Assembly: GCA_045639525.1 (NCBI GenBank)
Contig: JAZUDI010000044.1
Location: 49,926-113,925, forward strand
DNA: 64,000 bases
Direction of reading: 5' to 3'
From: UBA1181 sp045639525
GTDB taxonomy: Bacteria; Bacteroidota; Bacteroidia; Bacteroidales; Paludibacteraceae
Part shown: one piece after another, positions 41,320 to 51,600 of the stretch
Layout of the letters: each line of letters begins with the position of its first letter
Position numbering within the stretch: the first letter of the stretch is position 1
The notes under the pieces: model-generated
Databases searched by the model: none
Told to the model about the DNA's origin: nothing
The model's input: only the letters and a program-made list of their open reading frames with translations
Made by a program: the position numbers and the translations under genes

Positions 41320-42342
41320 TTATTTCTCCATTAGTTTCTTTGTTGATAATAGGCCGCATGCGGCAAATATATCCTCACCTCTCGATTTCCTGATTGTCGT
41401 GGTGATGCCAACTTGGTTCAGTTTGTCCCTGAACCACTCCATCCGTTGCTGATTAGCCCCCTTCAAAGGGACATCTGGAACCGTGTGGAACCTGATGAGG
41501 TTGATCCTGCACTCCAAACCATCCAACAGTTTTCGTAGCGCCTCGATATGCCGCTGCTGGTCATTGACGCCTTCGAATACGGTATACTCGAATGATACCC
41601 TGCGTTGTCCGGAGAAATCGTATTTTTTGATCTCCTCGATGACTTTGGCGATAGGGTAGGCCTTTTGGGCTGGCATGATTTCCAACCGCTCCTCCGCAAT
41701 CGGATTGTGAAGGCTGACTGCCAAGTGGCATTGGCTCTCCTTTAAAAATCTTTGTAGTCCGGGGATTAAGCCTACCGTAGAGACGGTGATTCTTTTAGGA
41801 CTCCATGCGTAGCCGAAGTCGGCGGTGAGTATGTTCAATACTTGTAGGACATTCTCCGTGTTGTCAAAAGGTTCTCCCATGCCCATGAATACGACATTGG
41901 TGAGTTGTTCTGATTCGGGAATCGATTGTATTTGGTTGAGGATATCGGCGGCGGTAAGCTGTCCGTGGAATCCTTGTTTGCCGGTCGCACAGAATTTGCA
42001 ACTCATTTTACATCCGATCTGGGTAGATACGCAGAGGGTGGTTCTCTCTCCATCGGGAATCATGACGCTCTCTATGTATCTTCCCTCCTTTTCGAACAGA
42101 TACTTTTTCGTGCCGTCCACTGAAACGGTTGTCTGGATAGGCGCATAGGTTCCAATAGCGTATTTCTCCTCCAATTTGGTCCTGTTAGCCAAAGAAATAT
42201 TGGTCATGTCGCTGATGGAGGTCACTCTCTTTTTATAGAGCCAATCCGCTATTTGCTTTGCGGTGAAGGCTGGCATGGAGAGCTCTTTGACGACGTTTTT
42301 AAGTTCTTCCAGAGATAGAGCCAATAGGGATGTCTTGTTCAT
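41320..42342 (-). CDS. rlmN: 23S rRNA (adenine2503-C2)/tRNA adenine methyltransferase
   Basis: RlmN is a radical SAM enzyme methylating C2 of A2503 in 23S rRNA. The 340-residue protein from the ATG at 42342 has the radical SAM cluster motif GCKMSCKFCATG, GMGEPFDN, STVGLIPGL, LAVSLHNP and FEYTVFEGVND, and the second catalytic Cys in AACGLLS near the C-terminus. An in-frame start 90 bases upstream would add an implausible extension reaching into the terminator region at 42409-42449. No clear promoter is seen between that terminator and the start. Confidence 0.96.
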   Translation of the reverse strand: MNKTSLLALSLEELKNVVKELSMPAFTAKQIADWLYKKRVTSISDMTNISLANRTKLEEKYAIGTYAPIQTTVSVDGTKKYLFEKEGRYIESVMIPDGERTTLCVSTQIGCKMSCKFCATGKQGFHGQLTAADILNQIQSIPESEQLTNVVFMGMGEPFDNTENVLQVLNILTADFGYAWSPKRITVSTVGLIPGLQRFLKESQCHLAVSLHNPIAEERLEIMPAQKAYPIAKVIEEIKKYDFSGQRRVSFEYTVFEGVNDQQRHIEALRKLLDGLECRINLIRFHTVPDVPLKGANQQRMEWFRDKLNQVGITTTIRKSRGEDIFAACGLLSTKKLMEK

Positions 42343-42408
42343 TTCTGTTGGGTAATTAGGGTGGATAGGTAGATGCGATATTGCCCTACGAATCGGTGGT
42401 GTTAAACC

Positions 42409-42449
42409 AAAAAAAGCGCGAGGAAAATACAAGATAACCTCGCGCTTTT
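42409..42449 (-). terminator. intrinsic terminator after PpiD-like gene
   Basis: Minus strand AAAAGCGCGAGG (42449-42438) pairs with CCTCGCGCTTTT (42423-42412), ending in seven T residues. Confidence 0.9.
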
Positions 42450-42468
42450 GTAAGTTGTTTTTTATTAA

Positions 42469-44571
42469 TTAGAAGAATCTAGAACGATTGTCCTTGATAT
42501 CTGCTTTGTCCATCAAGATGGAGAATGTTTGGTTGTACATGCTTTGCAAGATTCTTCCGCGGTTGTTGTCCACTGCAGGAGACTCAACAGGAGTCTTTGC
42601 GAGAACCTTCACCATGTAAACAGCGTCGTTTGTCTTGATAGGAGCGGATTGCTCGTCAACCTTCAAAGTTGAGAGGGCTCCTACGATGCTAGGGTTAGCG
42701 CCTCTTGTCGAGAAACGAATACCTCTAATGGTGTCGATTCCTGCGATTGTGCTAATCTCCTTGCCATTCCACTCTTCCATGATGGAAGCGGCCTTCTTGT
42801 CGTTCTTTACAGCCTCGTCAACGATATTCTTAACCTCTTTTGAAGAGTAAGGAGCGTAACCCTTCTCGATGATCTCTGTAAGAGCTACGATTACGCATTG
42901 GTTAGGTGATTGGAATGGTTGTGCTACGATATCACCCAACTTACGTTTCTCATTGAATGCCCAGTTGACAATCTTGCGTCCATTCTCAATGTTTCCAACG
43001 GTTGAGGCGTCCTCAAAGATTGGGTACTCTTGTACGTAGAGACCTTGAGCCTCCGCGTTCTCTGTGAACTTCTCGATTGTGTTGTTGTCGCTCAAATATC
43101 TGCTAGCGGCTTCATATCTTTTACGATAGGTGTCGTTGTTAGACTCGATCTTTACAGCAACCTCAGCGATCTTAACCTTAGGGGAAGTGGTCTTTGATAC
43201 TGAGTCAACCTTGAAGATAAAGTATTCACCTCTATCTTCCATCTCAAATACTTCACCCTCTTTTGCAGTGAATGACTTGCTGTCGAAATCCTTCAATCTT
43301 GAGAACTGACCCTCAGAGATCCATCCAAAGCTTCCCTTTTCACTCTTGGATCTTGTGTCCATGGTGTGCTTTTCTGCAAGATCAGCGAACTTGGCACCAT
43401 TCTTCAACTCTTTTTGAAGGCTGTCAGCTCTATTCTTCAACTCTTTCTTTGGAGCGTTGGTGAGATAGATGCAAGAAACCTTGATTGAATCTGGACGGTT
43501 AGTCGCGCTCTCGATGATCTTGGCGGTTTTGTAGTAAATGCCATCCTCGAAAGTGGCAAGAATTGAGTCTTTCTTAGCGCTGAAAGCGAAATCTCTGATA
43601 GAGAAGTCTACCTCGTCTTTGGTCAAGAATCCATTCTTGTTGGCGATGCTTGGATCACTCTCTTGCATTGCCAAAAGGATCGCCTCCTCAGCGTTCTCGG
43701 TCTCTCTCAAGTCCTTCTCGATGCTTAGAGCCTTGTTCTTAGCCTCGTCGCTATCTGAAGCCAAAGGCTTCACGTCAAACACGATGGTCTTGATGGTACG
43801 TCTTGCAGGCGTCTTGAACATCTTTTGCATCTCTTGGTACTTAGCCTTCGCTTCTGCTCCTGATACGGTGAATGAAGAATCAGCCATTCCGTAGAATGAC
43901 TTGATCGCAACTACATAGTCGATTGCCTCTGCGTCGTATTGGCTCAAGAACTCCTTCTCTGCCTTTGGTGCGGAGGTTGCGCTGGCTACCATGCGGAAGT
44001 ACTTGTCGTAAAGCAACATGTTGTTCAATTGCTTCTCTACGCAGATCCAACTGTTGTAGAGCTTCTCCATGTACTCGTATTGTGGATTGTTTTTCTTCTC
44101 ATCGTCGCTAGCCTCTTCCATGTTCTTGAAAGCCTTCAACATCATATCCAAATTTTGCATGCTGAATCTTCCGTTCTCGTCTTGAACCATTCTGAGGTTT
44201 TGAACCATTGCGTGTGGATTCACTCTTGTCGCGTAGTCCAACTCCTCTGTTGTTATGCTCATGCCGATCTTTTCTGCTTGATTCTTCAATACATTAGCCA
44301 ATGTAAATGTTTGCCAAGCCTCGCTTCTCGCTTTGTCGTCACTGGTGTAAGTTCCTTGGATTTTGTCGAAATTAGCGAACGCGTCAACCTCTTTTTGGAA
44401 GTCTGTGTAGTTCAACTTTTTTCCATACACCTCACCGACTTTGTCTTGGTCTGGGTGGAATACCGCACTAGCGTTATTCAAAAAATCTCCGATCACGAAG
44501 CATGCCAATGCCACGAATACGACGATCATGACCAATGTGCCTTTGCTTCTAAGTTTTTCTAAAGCTGCCAT
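42469..44571 (-). CDS. PpiD-like periplasmic peptidylprolyl isomerase
   Basis: A 700-residue membrane-anchored folding factor. Residues 13-33 form an N-terminal transmembrane segment (LVMIVVFVALACFVIGDFL) and the SurA/PpiD N-terminal chaperone region follows (VGEVYGKKLNYTDFQKEVDAF). A parvulin domain is recognisable at about 365-460 (RADSLQKELKNGAKFADLAEKHTMD, KGSFGWISEGQ, FTAKEGEVFE). A C-terminal helical region completes it. It helps fold outer membrane and periplasmic proteins. The 88-base gap to lptC holds a near-consensus -7 box (TAATTTCG, minus strand, 44614-44621), so it may have its own promoter as well as read-through. Confidence 0.9.
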   Translation of the reverse strand: MAALEKLRSKGTLVMIVVFVALACFVIGDFLNNASAVFHPDQDKVGEVYGKKLNYTDFQKEVDAFANFDKIQGTYTSDDKARSEAWQTFTLANVLKNQAEKIGMSITTEELDYATRVNPHAMVQNLRMVQDENGRFSMQNLDMMLKAFKNMEEASDDEKKNNPQYEYMEKLYNSWICVEKQLNNMLLYDKYFRMVASATSAPKAEKEFLSQYDAEAIDYVVAIKSFYGMADSSFTVSGAEAKAKYQEMQKMFKTPARRTIKTIVFDVKPLASDSDEAKNKALSIEKDLRETENAEEAILLAMQESDPSIANKNGFLTKDEVDFSIRDFAFSAKKDSILATFEDGIYYKTAKIIESATNRPDSIKVSCIYLTNAPKKELKNRADSLQKELKNGAKFADLAEKHTMDTRSKSEKGSFGWISEGQFSRLKDFDSKSFTAKEGEVFEMEDRGEYFIFKVDSVSKTTSPKVKIAEVAVKIESNNDTYRKRYEAASRYLSDNNTIEKFTENAEAQGLYVQEYPIFEDASTVGNIENGRKIVNWAFNEKRKLGDIVAQPFQSPNQCVIVALTEIIEKGYAPYSSKEVKNIVDEAVKNDKKAASIMEEWNGKEISTIAGIDTIRGIRFSTRGANPSIVGALSTLKVDEQSAPIKTNDAVYMVKVLAKTPVESPAVDNNRGRILQSMYNQTFSILMDKADIKDNRSRFF

Positions 44572-44659
44572 TTTTGTTTATTTATTGTTTTTGTTTTTTA
44601 CATTTTTAGCGCACGAAATTAGTAAAAAACATGCAACGAAAAAACTTTTTCTTTCGTTT

Positions 44660-45223
44660 TTATTCTTTTATAGGGAAAATTCCTTCAGGTTTGCGGATTG
44701 TGTACTTGGTAAGTGTTTGGTTGGATTCAAAACCTTTCCCGTATATGACACGGTCTTTTTTCGTGATTTTGATCTTGCCGTTTGAATAGATTCTTTCCTC
44801 TTTTTCGTCCCAAAATAGTTGGTCGCACTCGAAATGTTCGCCATCAAGGTTGGTGGCGTTGACACTATCCCTTAGATCCCACAATTTCTTGTCGGTCAAG
44901 TAGTTGGCATATTTGCTATTGATTTCCGCATCGACCTCCATTTGTGGGTCGAATCGTTCTAGGAGGATTCCTTGTGGGAAATCCCAGTTGGGTTCTTCCG
45001 CTTTGTCGTATACCAACCACTCCTTGGCGTAGACGCGGTAACGGACAATGCCGGAGTCGGATACCAAGGTCTTCACATCTTTGGCGTGGAGTGACGCGCG
45101 GGTTTTCCTGTCGATAGGGGGTACTGTCTCCTCTTTGCTGGAACAGGATAATAAACATATAGCAGCCACAAGGAATGTGGCCGCTATATGCAGTTGTTTG
45201 AGTATGTTAGATTTTCCGAACAT
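44660..45223 (-). CDS. lptC: LPS export protein LptC, lipoprotein form
   Basis: A 187-residue LptC-like protein, which in Lpt machinery passes lipopolysaccharide from LptBFG to LptA. The start at 45223 shares one base with the upstream stop (TAATG). Unlike the single-span form of E. coli, it carries a lipobox, AICLLSC at Cys27, as in many Bacteroidota. The rest has the jelly-roll pattern: SGIVRYRVYAKEWLVYDKAE, FPQGILLERFD, LDGEHFECDQLFWDEKEERIYSNGKIKITKKDRVIYGKGFES (in parts). It sits within an envelope cluster. Confidence 0.88.
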   Translation of the reverse strand: MFGKSNILKQLHIAATFLVAAICLLSCSSKEETVPPIDRKTRASLHAKDVKTLVSDSGIVRYRVYAKEWLVYDKAEEPNWDFPQGILLERFDPQMEVDAEINSKYANYLTDKKLWDLRDSVNATNLDGEHFECDQLFWDEKEERIYSNGKIKITKKDRVIYGKGFESNQTLTKYTIRKPEGIFPIKE

Positions 45224-46587
45224 TATTCGAAACGTACGGTTGTCTTCTCGTTGATCCATCCAGGAACGGTGAATGTTTGGCCTGGTGTGATGTTACGCAT
45301 AAACAATTGAGTCTTGTCTGGGAAGTATTGCTTGTATGCGTTGATCAACTTTGTCGCGTCACCAGCTGCGGATGGGTTGGCTTGCTTTGCCTTCTCCCAT
45401 TGGTCAACTGCTGCCCAGTAAGCAGTCTTCTTGATAGTGGCGTCGTCGCTGATGTCATTGTTGAATGTAGCGTAAAGCACACCGATCAATACATATGCGT
45501 TGGCGTTGGTTCTATCCAAAGCGATTGCCTTTTGAGCAGCTGAACGTGATGCTGTTGGGTTCTTCAAATCCTTGTAGATACCCGCGATCATCAATTGCAA
45601 TTTGGATTTCTCCGCACTGCTGGTCTCTAAATTAACCGCATCGTTGAGGTAGCTGAGCGCCTTGTTGTAATCCTTAGCCTTGATGGATTGGGATGCAAGA
45701 CCTCTAGCGGAAGTCGCTGATGGCTCGATCTTGTGCTTGTAAGCCGCTGCCTTGAAGTAAACGGAAGACTCTGTGCAGTTGGCGATGGCGAAGAGTTTCA
45801 ACACGTTGTTCAAGAAGTCCTTGTCGTTCTTGTTCGCGTCGATCTTGCTTGCGTAAACCTTGTCCAAAGTCGCGCAGTCCGCAGCACCTGATACGGCGAA
45901 TCTTTGGTCGATGTCGGTCTTAGCCGCTGTGTAGGCCAAAGAATCCTTCTCGTTACCGGCACACTCGGCGATCTTCTCGTTCATCATAGGACCAATCTTG
46001 ATGTAGTCGGCGATGTAGCTCTCTCTGAACCCATCTTTGTCGCCCTTGAAGATAAGGTCTGACAAGTAGAAGTATTGCGAGAATACGCCGGCGCTGGTGT
46101 TCTTGCCTTGGTTCTCGATCACCTCTGTTAACCATCCGTAAGGAACCTTTGGATCCTTGCTGTTCTCAGGGGCGTATGTCATGTAGTCCGCAGCCTTCTT
46201 GCCGAGGATGTAGTACTTGCCATTCTTTTTGTCCTTTCCGAAGTACTTGATACGATCATCGTACAACTTCATCATACGGTTGAAGATTTGAGCCTTTGCC
46301 GAGGCGTCCTTAGCCTTGCTGTATTGGTCAGCCAAGATGTCCGCACCGTTCATGTAGACGTTCTTTGAGCATTTTGGACACTCTGCATATACGATTTCCC
46401 AGCACTTTGCGGCGCTTTCGAAATCTTTTTGTTTAGTGTATGTTGACATCATGCTCAAGTTCTGCATACATCTGATGCTGTCCTCTCCATGACCATACTT
46501 GGAACCATCGGTGATTCCTTTTTGAGCGAATGATACGGCTGGCATTGCAGCGATCATCAAACCTAGAAAAAGAGAATTTGTTTTCAT
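45223..46587 (-). CDS. exported TPR protein
   Basis: A 454-residue exported protein (signal peptide to AVSFAQ, about residue 22). TPR-like helical pairs are visible: DFESAAKCWEIVYAECPKCSKNVYMNGADILADQY, ARGLASQSIKAKDYNKALSYLNDAVNLE, and ASRSAAQKAIALDRTNANAYVLIGVLYATF (parts). Cys pairs occur in AECPKCSKN. It lies between an outer membrane protein gene and lptC, overlapping the latter by one base. It is likely a periplasmic scaffold in envelope assembly; the exact role is not known. Codon use is biased, so it is probably abundant. Confidence 0.82.
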   Translation of the reverse strand: MKTNSLFLGLMIAAMPAVSFAQKGITDGSKYGHGEDSIRCMQNLSMMSTYTKQKDFESAAKCWEIVYAECPKCSKNVYMNGADILADQYSKAKDASAKAQIFNRMMKLYDDRIKYFGKDKKNGKYYILGKKAADYMTYAPENSKDPKVPYGWLTEVIENQGKNTSAGVFSQYFYLSDLIFKGDKDGFRESYIADYIKIGPMMNEKIAECAGNEKDSLAYTAAKTDIDQRFAVSGAADCATLDKVYASKIDANKNDKDFLNNVLKLFAIANCTESSVYFKAAAYKHKIEPSATSARGLASQSIKAKDYNKALSYLNDAVNLETSSAEKSKLQLMIAGIYKDLKNPTASRSAAQKAIALDRTNANAYVLIGVLYATFNNDISDDATIKKTAYWAAVDQWEKAKQANPSAAGDATKLINAYKQYFPDKTQLFMRNITPGQTFTVPGWINEKTTVRFE

Positions 46588-46612
46588 ATCACAGAAGTTT
46601 TAATTGTTTTTT

Positions 46613-47860
46613 TTAATCTAATCTCCGTTTTACAAACCAACGCTCGTTGATGGTGGCGCTGATTGTACCCTTGAAGGATTGCTCCTTCACAAGTCCGTTG
46701 TCGGTCTTTCCGTTTTGACCGTATTCAAACCCTACATTGATAACGGTTGGTTCTAAGCCTTTTTTGAGAGGGAATCCAATTCCTGCGTTTATTGTAAATT
46801 TATTGAGTCTCTCATCGTTTACTTTGTAGTATGTTTTACTTACGTTCACTCCGCAACGGTAGTACATCCTCTGGTAATACTTCCTTGACATTGGGTCTGG
46901 AAGGTATTGTGCTCCTATGATGTAACTGTTCACGTCCTCGAAAGGTTTCTCTCCGAAGAATCTCGCACCGGACCAAAGGGTCCTTTTGTAGTCGAATCCT
47001 ACGAGCAACCTTCTATTAAATTGATATACAAAACCCATGCCAAAGGCGTGTGGGGTGTCGAAATTATTATCATAATTTAACACTGTTGTGTCGGTGGTCA
47101 CGATCGTTTTGGATGCCTCCGACTTGATTTCCGACTGGAATTGGTAGGTGACACCGAGTGTCAAGGATTGATCTTCCTTGATTTTGATGATGCCTTGCGC
47201 ACCAAAGTTGGCGCAAAGGTCGCGTACCCTGATCTCTTGTGTTTGGAGGGTTCTGTAGGAATAGTCCTTGTTGAAGGTAACGGCACTGTTGTGCTCGATG
47301 GTACCGAAATGGTAAAGCAGGTTGGCTCCCACGGAGAAGGCTTTCCAAGGACGGAATCCCAAACCGAGGTAGAGTTGGTTGATGCCTCCCTTTCCGGTGT
47401 AGTTGTATTGGCTGACCAGTGTGTCCCCGGTTATTTCCGTGACTTTGGTTGTCTTGTAGGAGGAGTTGTATCCTACGGTGGAGTAGGGACGTATTCCTAG
47501 GCTTAATGCTACCCATTTTTTGATTGGGAAGTGTACTGCCAAGTGTTCGAGATTTCCATCCAGAAGGTGGTCTTTACCTTCGCTGTCGGAGAATTTGCTG
47601 ACCATCAAACTGATACCCGCCTCAATTCTGAAATTGAGGGAGTCGATGGCGGTGTAGGATGCCGGGTTTGCTGGATTGGTGAATTGTGATGAGCGGAGTC
47701 CGGAAGAGAGCCCACCCATGCTGATGCTCTGTCCGAAACCGGATTCGTTGATGTTTCCGAAGCCGTGGCGTGTATATGGCGAACTTGTGCTGTTCTGCGC
47801 AGCCGCGCCACAGCAAAGTCCCGCTATGAAAATTCCTATAAGTGCAACTCTCTTTATCAT
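46613..47860 (-). CDS. outer membrane beta-barrel protein, FadL/OmpP1-like shape
   Basis: A 415-residue protein with signal peptide (to GAAAQ, about residue 22). The mature start, SPYTRHGFGNINESGFGQSISMGGLSSGLRS (part), and NPANPASYTAIDSLNFRIEAGIS resemble the N-terminus of the Bacteroidota barrel family annotated as outer membrane or OmpP1/FadL-like proteins. Strand-like repeats continue to the end (INVGFEYGQNGK, ISATINERWFVKRRLD). The start overlaps the coaX stop by 4 bases. The role is unassigned; position next to TPR and LptC genes suggests a part in envelope biogenesis. Confidence 0.78.
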   Translation of the reverse strand: MIKRVALIGIFIAGLCCGAAAQNSTSSPYTRHGFGNINESGFGQSISMGGLSSGLRSSQFTNPANPASYTAIDSLNFRIEAGISLMVSKFSDSEGKDHLLDGNLEHLAVHFPIKKWVALSLGIRPYSTVGYNSSYKTTKVTEITGDTLVSQYNYTGKGGINQLYLGLGFRPWKAFSVGANLLYHFGTIEHNSAVTFNKDYSYRTLQTQEIRVRDLCANFGAQGIIKIKEDQSLTLGVTYQFQSEIKSEASKTIVTTDTTVLNYDNNFDTPHAFGMGFVYQFNRRLLVGFDYKRTLWSGARFFGEKPFEDVNSYIIGAQYLPDPMSRKYYQRMYYRCGVNVSKTYYKVNDERLNKFTINAGIGFPLKKGLEPTVINVGFEYGQNGKTDNGLVKEQSFKGTISATINERWFVKRRLD

Positions 47861-48579
47861 CTGAAAGTAAGAATTCGGTTTAATCCGATTGACAATAAGT
47901 TTTGAACTACAAAGGTGCTATTTTTTATCCTTTTTTCAAAGTATTTTGCGTTTCCACCTGTTAAAAACACTAAAAGTTCAGGGTAAATGGCTTTGTATGA
48001 GTTGATAAAACCATCTATTTCGTAGGCTAATCCGTTGGTGACGCCCGATAAGATAGCCTCCTGTGTGTTCATTCCTGTTAGAGGAACCTCTTCCTCTTGC
48101 GATACTAACGGCAATTTTTTAGTGAAATTGTGTAGCGCTTTGAAACGCATATCGATTCCGAGGGAGATGTTTCCCCCTACATAGTTGTTGCTTGAATTGA
48201 CGATGTCGTAGGTGATGGCCGTTCCCGCGTCAATGACCAAAAGGTTTCTACCGGGTTTCAGGTAGTTGGCTCCTACGCAAACGGCGATGCGGTCTTTGCC
48301 CAATGTTTGGGGCGTTTTATATAGATTGCCGATGGGTAGCGGGGTATCCGCGTCAAGACGGATATAACGGTTGGAATTCTCTTTTAGCCATTGATCCAAC
48401 ACCTCGTCGTCGCCGACCACTGAGGAGAGAATGGCCTCTTCCCATGGATGTTGCTTTTTTATTGAACTTAGCACATCGGTGTTTAGAACCTCTACCCTTT
48501 GAAAGAAGATGGATTGGTCACCTTCAAATAGATTGATTTTACAAGATGAGTTTCCTTGGTCAATGATTAAATTTTTCAT
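47857..48579 (-). CDS. coaX: type III pantothenate kinase
   Basis: CoaX phosphorylates pantothenate, the first step of CoA synthesis. From the ATG at 48579 it has 240 residues, with MKNLIIDQGNSSCKINLFE (phosphate-binding loop near residues 7-12), GKDRIAVCVGANYL, NLLVIDAGTAITYDIV and GGNISLGIDMRFKALHNFTKKLP, all family motifs. A more upstream in-frame ATG at 48606 overlaps the -7 box and is excluded. It is the first gene of the coaX-barrel-TPR-lptC-PpiD series. Confidence 0.95.
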   Translation of the reverse strand: MKNLIIDQGNSSCKINLFEGDQSIFFQRVEVLNTDVLSSIKKQHPWEEAILSSVVGDDEVLDQWLKENSNRYIRLDADTPLPIGNLYKTPQTLGKDRIAVCVGANYLKPGRNLLVIDAGTAITYDIVNSSNNYVGGNISLGIDMRFKALHNFTKKLPLVSQEEEVPLTGMNTQEAILSGVTNGLAYEIDGFINSYKAIYPELLVFLTGGNAKYFEKRIKNSTFVVQNLLSIGLNRILTFR

Positions 48580-48603
48580 TCCTTTATCGTCTCCAATATG
48601 ACA

Positions 48604-48611
48604 CAAAGTTA
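48604..48611 (-). promoter_or_regulatory. -7 box of coaX envelope cluster
   Basis: Minus strand TAACTTTG; start near 48597, about 18 bases before the coaX ATG. Confidence 0.65.
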
Positions 48612-48665
48612 ACGTTTTTCGAGAAAACTCTTAACGCTTAATTGACTTCTTCGAACTTATGTTTC

Positions 48666-51600
48666 TTAATTCTTGTTGATCACCTGGGATGGCTTGTAAC
48701 CGAAATACTCCCTGAATCGGCGGCTGAAGTAGGCGGGATCGCTGAATCCCACATTGTATGCGATGTCGCTGATTTGGGTCTCGCTGTCGGCCTCCTTGAG
48801 TCGGCGTAGCGCCTCGTTTAGCCTAAACTCGTTCAGCAACTCCAACGGCGTCTTGCCGATGATGCTGTTGGTCCTTCTGGTTAAAGTGGATTTGCTGAGG
48901 TACATCTCTTTGGCGATATCTTCGACGGAGATGTCGCTCTCCATGTAACGCTTCTCGATGACAGCGAGGAATTGCTTTACGAATGGGTTGACCTTCTCCT
49001 CCCGCTTCTCCGAACTCTCCGATTGCGTTTCGCCCTCCTCCTCGGAGGATTGCTTCATCATCTGGGTGAGCAGATGGTTCTGCGTCTTTTGTCTGTTCAG
49101 CAAAATGTTGCAAACCTTGATGAGCAACTCTTCAGGACTGAATGGTTTGGGAATGTAATCCACCGCACCACTCTTCAGACCGAGCAGACGGTCGGAATCC
49201 TCGTTCCTTGCGGATAGGAATAGCAAAGGAATGTGGGCGATTGAGTCTGTCTGGTCGATGACTCTGCTCATTTCGATACCATTCATGATCGGCATCTCCA
49301 CGTCGCTGAGGATGATGTCTGGCATGTGTTGTTCCGCCAAGGACAAAGCCTCTTTGCCGTTGTTGGCTACAATGACATTGAGGTAGGAGGCCAACAATGT
49401 CTTGAGGTTGTCGCAGATGAGCGGGTTGTCGTCCACGATGAGTGCCGTGTTGCCGGTGAGGATGGAGTAGTCGGTCTCCTTCTTTCTATCGTCGATCTTG
49501 TACTCCTCCTTGATTTCGATCTTGCGGGTGGAGGCGGGTAGGGTGATGGTGATGGTGGTTCCTTCGCCCAACTTGCTCTCCAAATCCATGGATCCGTTGT
49601 TGCGGAGAATGTAGTTTTTGCAGATTTTGTACCCCAATCCTGTGCCGCTCTCATTGTCGGTTCCCTTTTGGGAGATCGTCTCTTCGCCGTTTTTGAGCGC
49701 CTCTATCTGCGCATCGTTCATGCCGACGCCCGTATCCTTGACCGCAATCTTGATGTTCTTGTTGTCCATCCACGACAAGATGGAGATGGTTCCTCCCGTA
49801 GGTGTGAATTTGATGGCGTTCCCGATGAGGTTGCGTATGACGGCCTCCAACATACGGGGATCCGCGTATGCGAAGTGTGTGACGTTGTTCTCTCTGACGA
49901 GTTGGATGCCTTTCTTCTCTATGAGGTTGGCGAGTAGGAGGGAGACGTTGATGACCGTATGTTGGACGTCTACATCTGTAGGGTGGCAACTGATATCCTC
50001 CTTCTTGGATTGTGCCCAGTCCAAAATCTTCAGCATCTCGTTTTGCAAGGCTTTGGCGGAGTCGTATGTGCCGCTGGTGATGCGCTGTCTCTCCTCGTCG
50101 CTAAGGGAGGCCTCTCTGCTGGTGAGGTTCTCCAGTGCGCCGACGATGGCGAACATCGGATTTTTCAAATCATGCGCCACCACGGAGATCAAACGGTCTT
50201 TATCGTTGAGCGCCTCCTTCAATTCGGAGGTGCGTTCGTTCACCTTTTGTTCCAATTCCCTTTTTGAGGTCATCAATCTGCGGACACGTAATAAGATGAG
50301 ACCGCCGATGAGCAATAGAGCGACGACGCCTAATAATACCCTAAACCATAGCGCCTCCCACCAAGGTGGTAACACCTTGATCTTTAATTCTATTTGTCTG
50401 GGTTGGCAATCTTTGTTGTTTCTGAATGCCTCGATGGTTAGGGTGTAACTGCCTGTCGGAATGTGCGAGAATTGAATGCTTTTTTTACCTGAGATCTCTG
50501 TCCACTCCTCCTTTAGTCCATTGAGTCTGTATCGGTATTGGATCGGATCGAATTCGGTGTAGTCGATCGCATCATAGAGGAGGGTGATGTCGGTCTGGTT
50601 GTAGGCGAGAACGAGTTCTCCCTCGCCCAGATTGTATTTCTCCAATGGTCCGGTACCTCTTTTCACCTTGTGGTTTCCGATGTAGAGGTCGGAGAATGCC
50701 ATAAAGGACATGGTGGTGTCGATGGTGAGATGGGCAGGGTCCAGGGAGACGAATCCGTCGTTGGTACCGAAGTGGATGATTCCGTTGCTGTCTTTGCAAC
50801 TGCTTCGGAATACGAAGTAGCGCATCGAGGAGATGTTGTTGCGACTATCCGTCAAAAGACGACAGGTGCGGTTGGCCATATCGATCCGGGTAATACCGTT
50901 GTTGCCCGATGTCCAAATGATACCATTGTTGTCCATTTGGATGCTATGGTAACTGCATATAGGCGCAAAGTCCAACCGCTCGCTGAATTTGTTGCCTGCA
51001 TAGACTTGGATGATGCCCGCATCGGTGGCGGCGATGAAGTTGCCGTATTTGTCGCAGATGCCGTCCGCCAAAGTGACGTAGGTGTGTTGGTCGTCGCAGA
51101 AAAGTTCCATTTTGATGTGCTCGCACTTTCCTTCGCTGATTCGCCAAAGGTCTGTGGTGGTCAATACCCAAACATTTCCGAATTTATCCTCCACCGCTTT
51201 GAATACCCACTTGTTGGGTTCGATGGTGTCGTTCATAAGGGTGATTTTCTGCCATCCCTTTCCGCCAATGTTTTGGTATAGTCCGTCGCCTGCCGAACAG
51301 ATGTATAGGTTCTTGCCATATCGGTTGGCGCCGAAGTAGCTGCGGCTCGCTTGATGGATGCCCTCGAAGCGTTCGGTTCGGACCTGTTTGCTTTGCGCGT
51401 CGATGATGAGGGTTCCGCCTCCCCAAGTAGGGACGACGATGTCTCCATTTTCCAAGGTGGAGACGGAGCATACATTATTGTTCTCCAATTCCACCAATTT
51501 GATGTCGCGGAAGTCGGGCGATACGAAATAGACGCCGGTTCCGTCCGAACCGATGACGAGATTCCCGTTCTTGTCTTCCGACACGCCGGTGCAGGCGATT

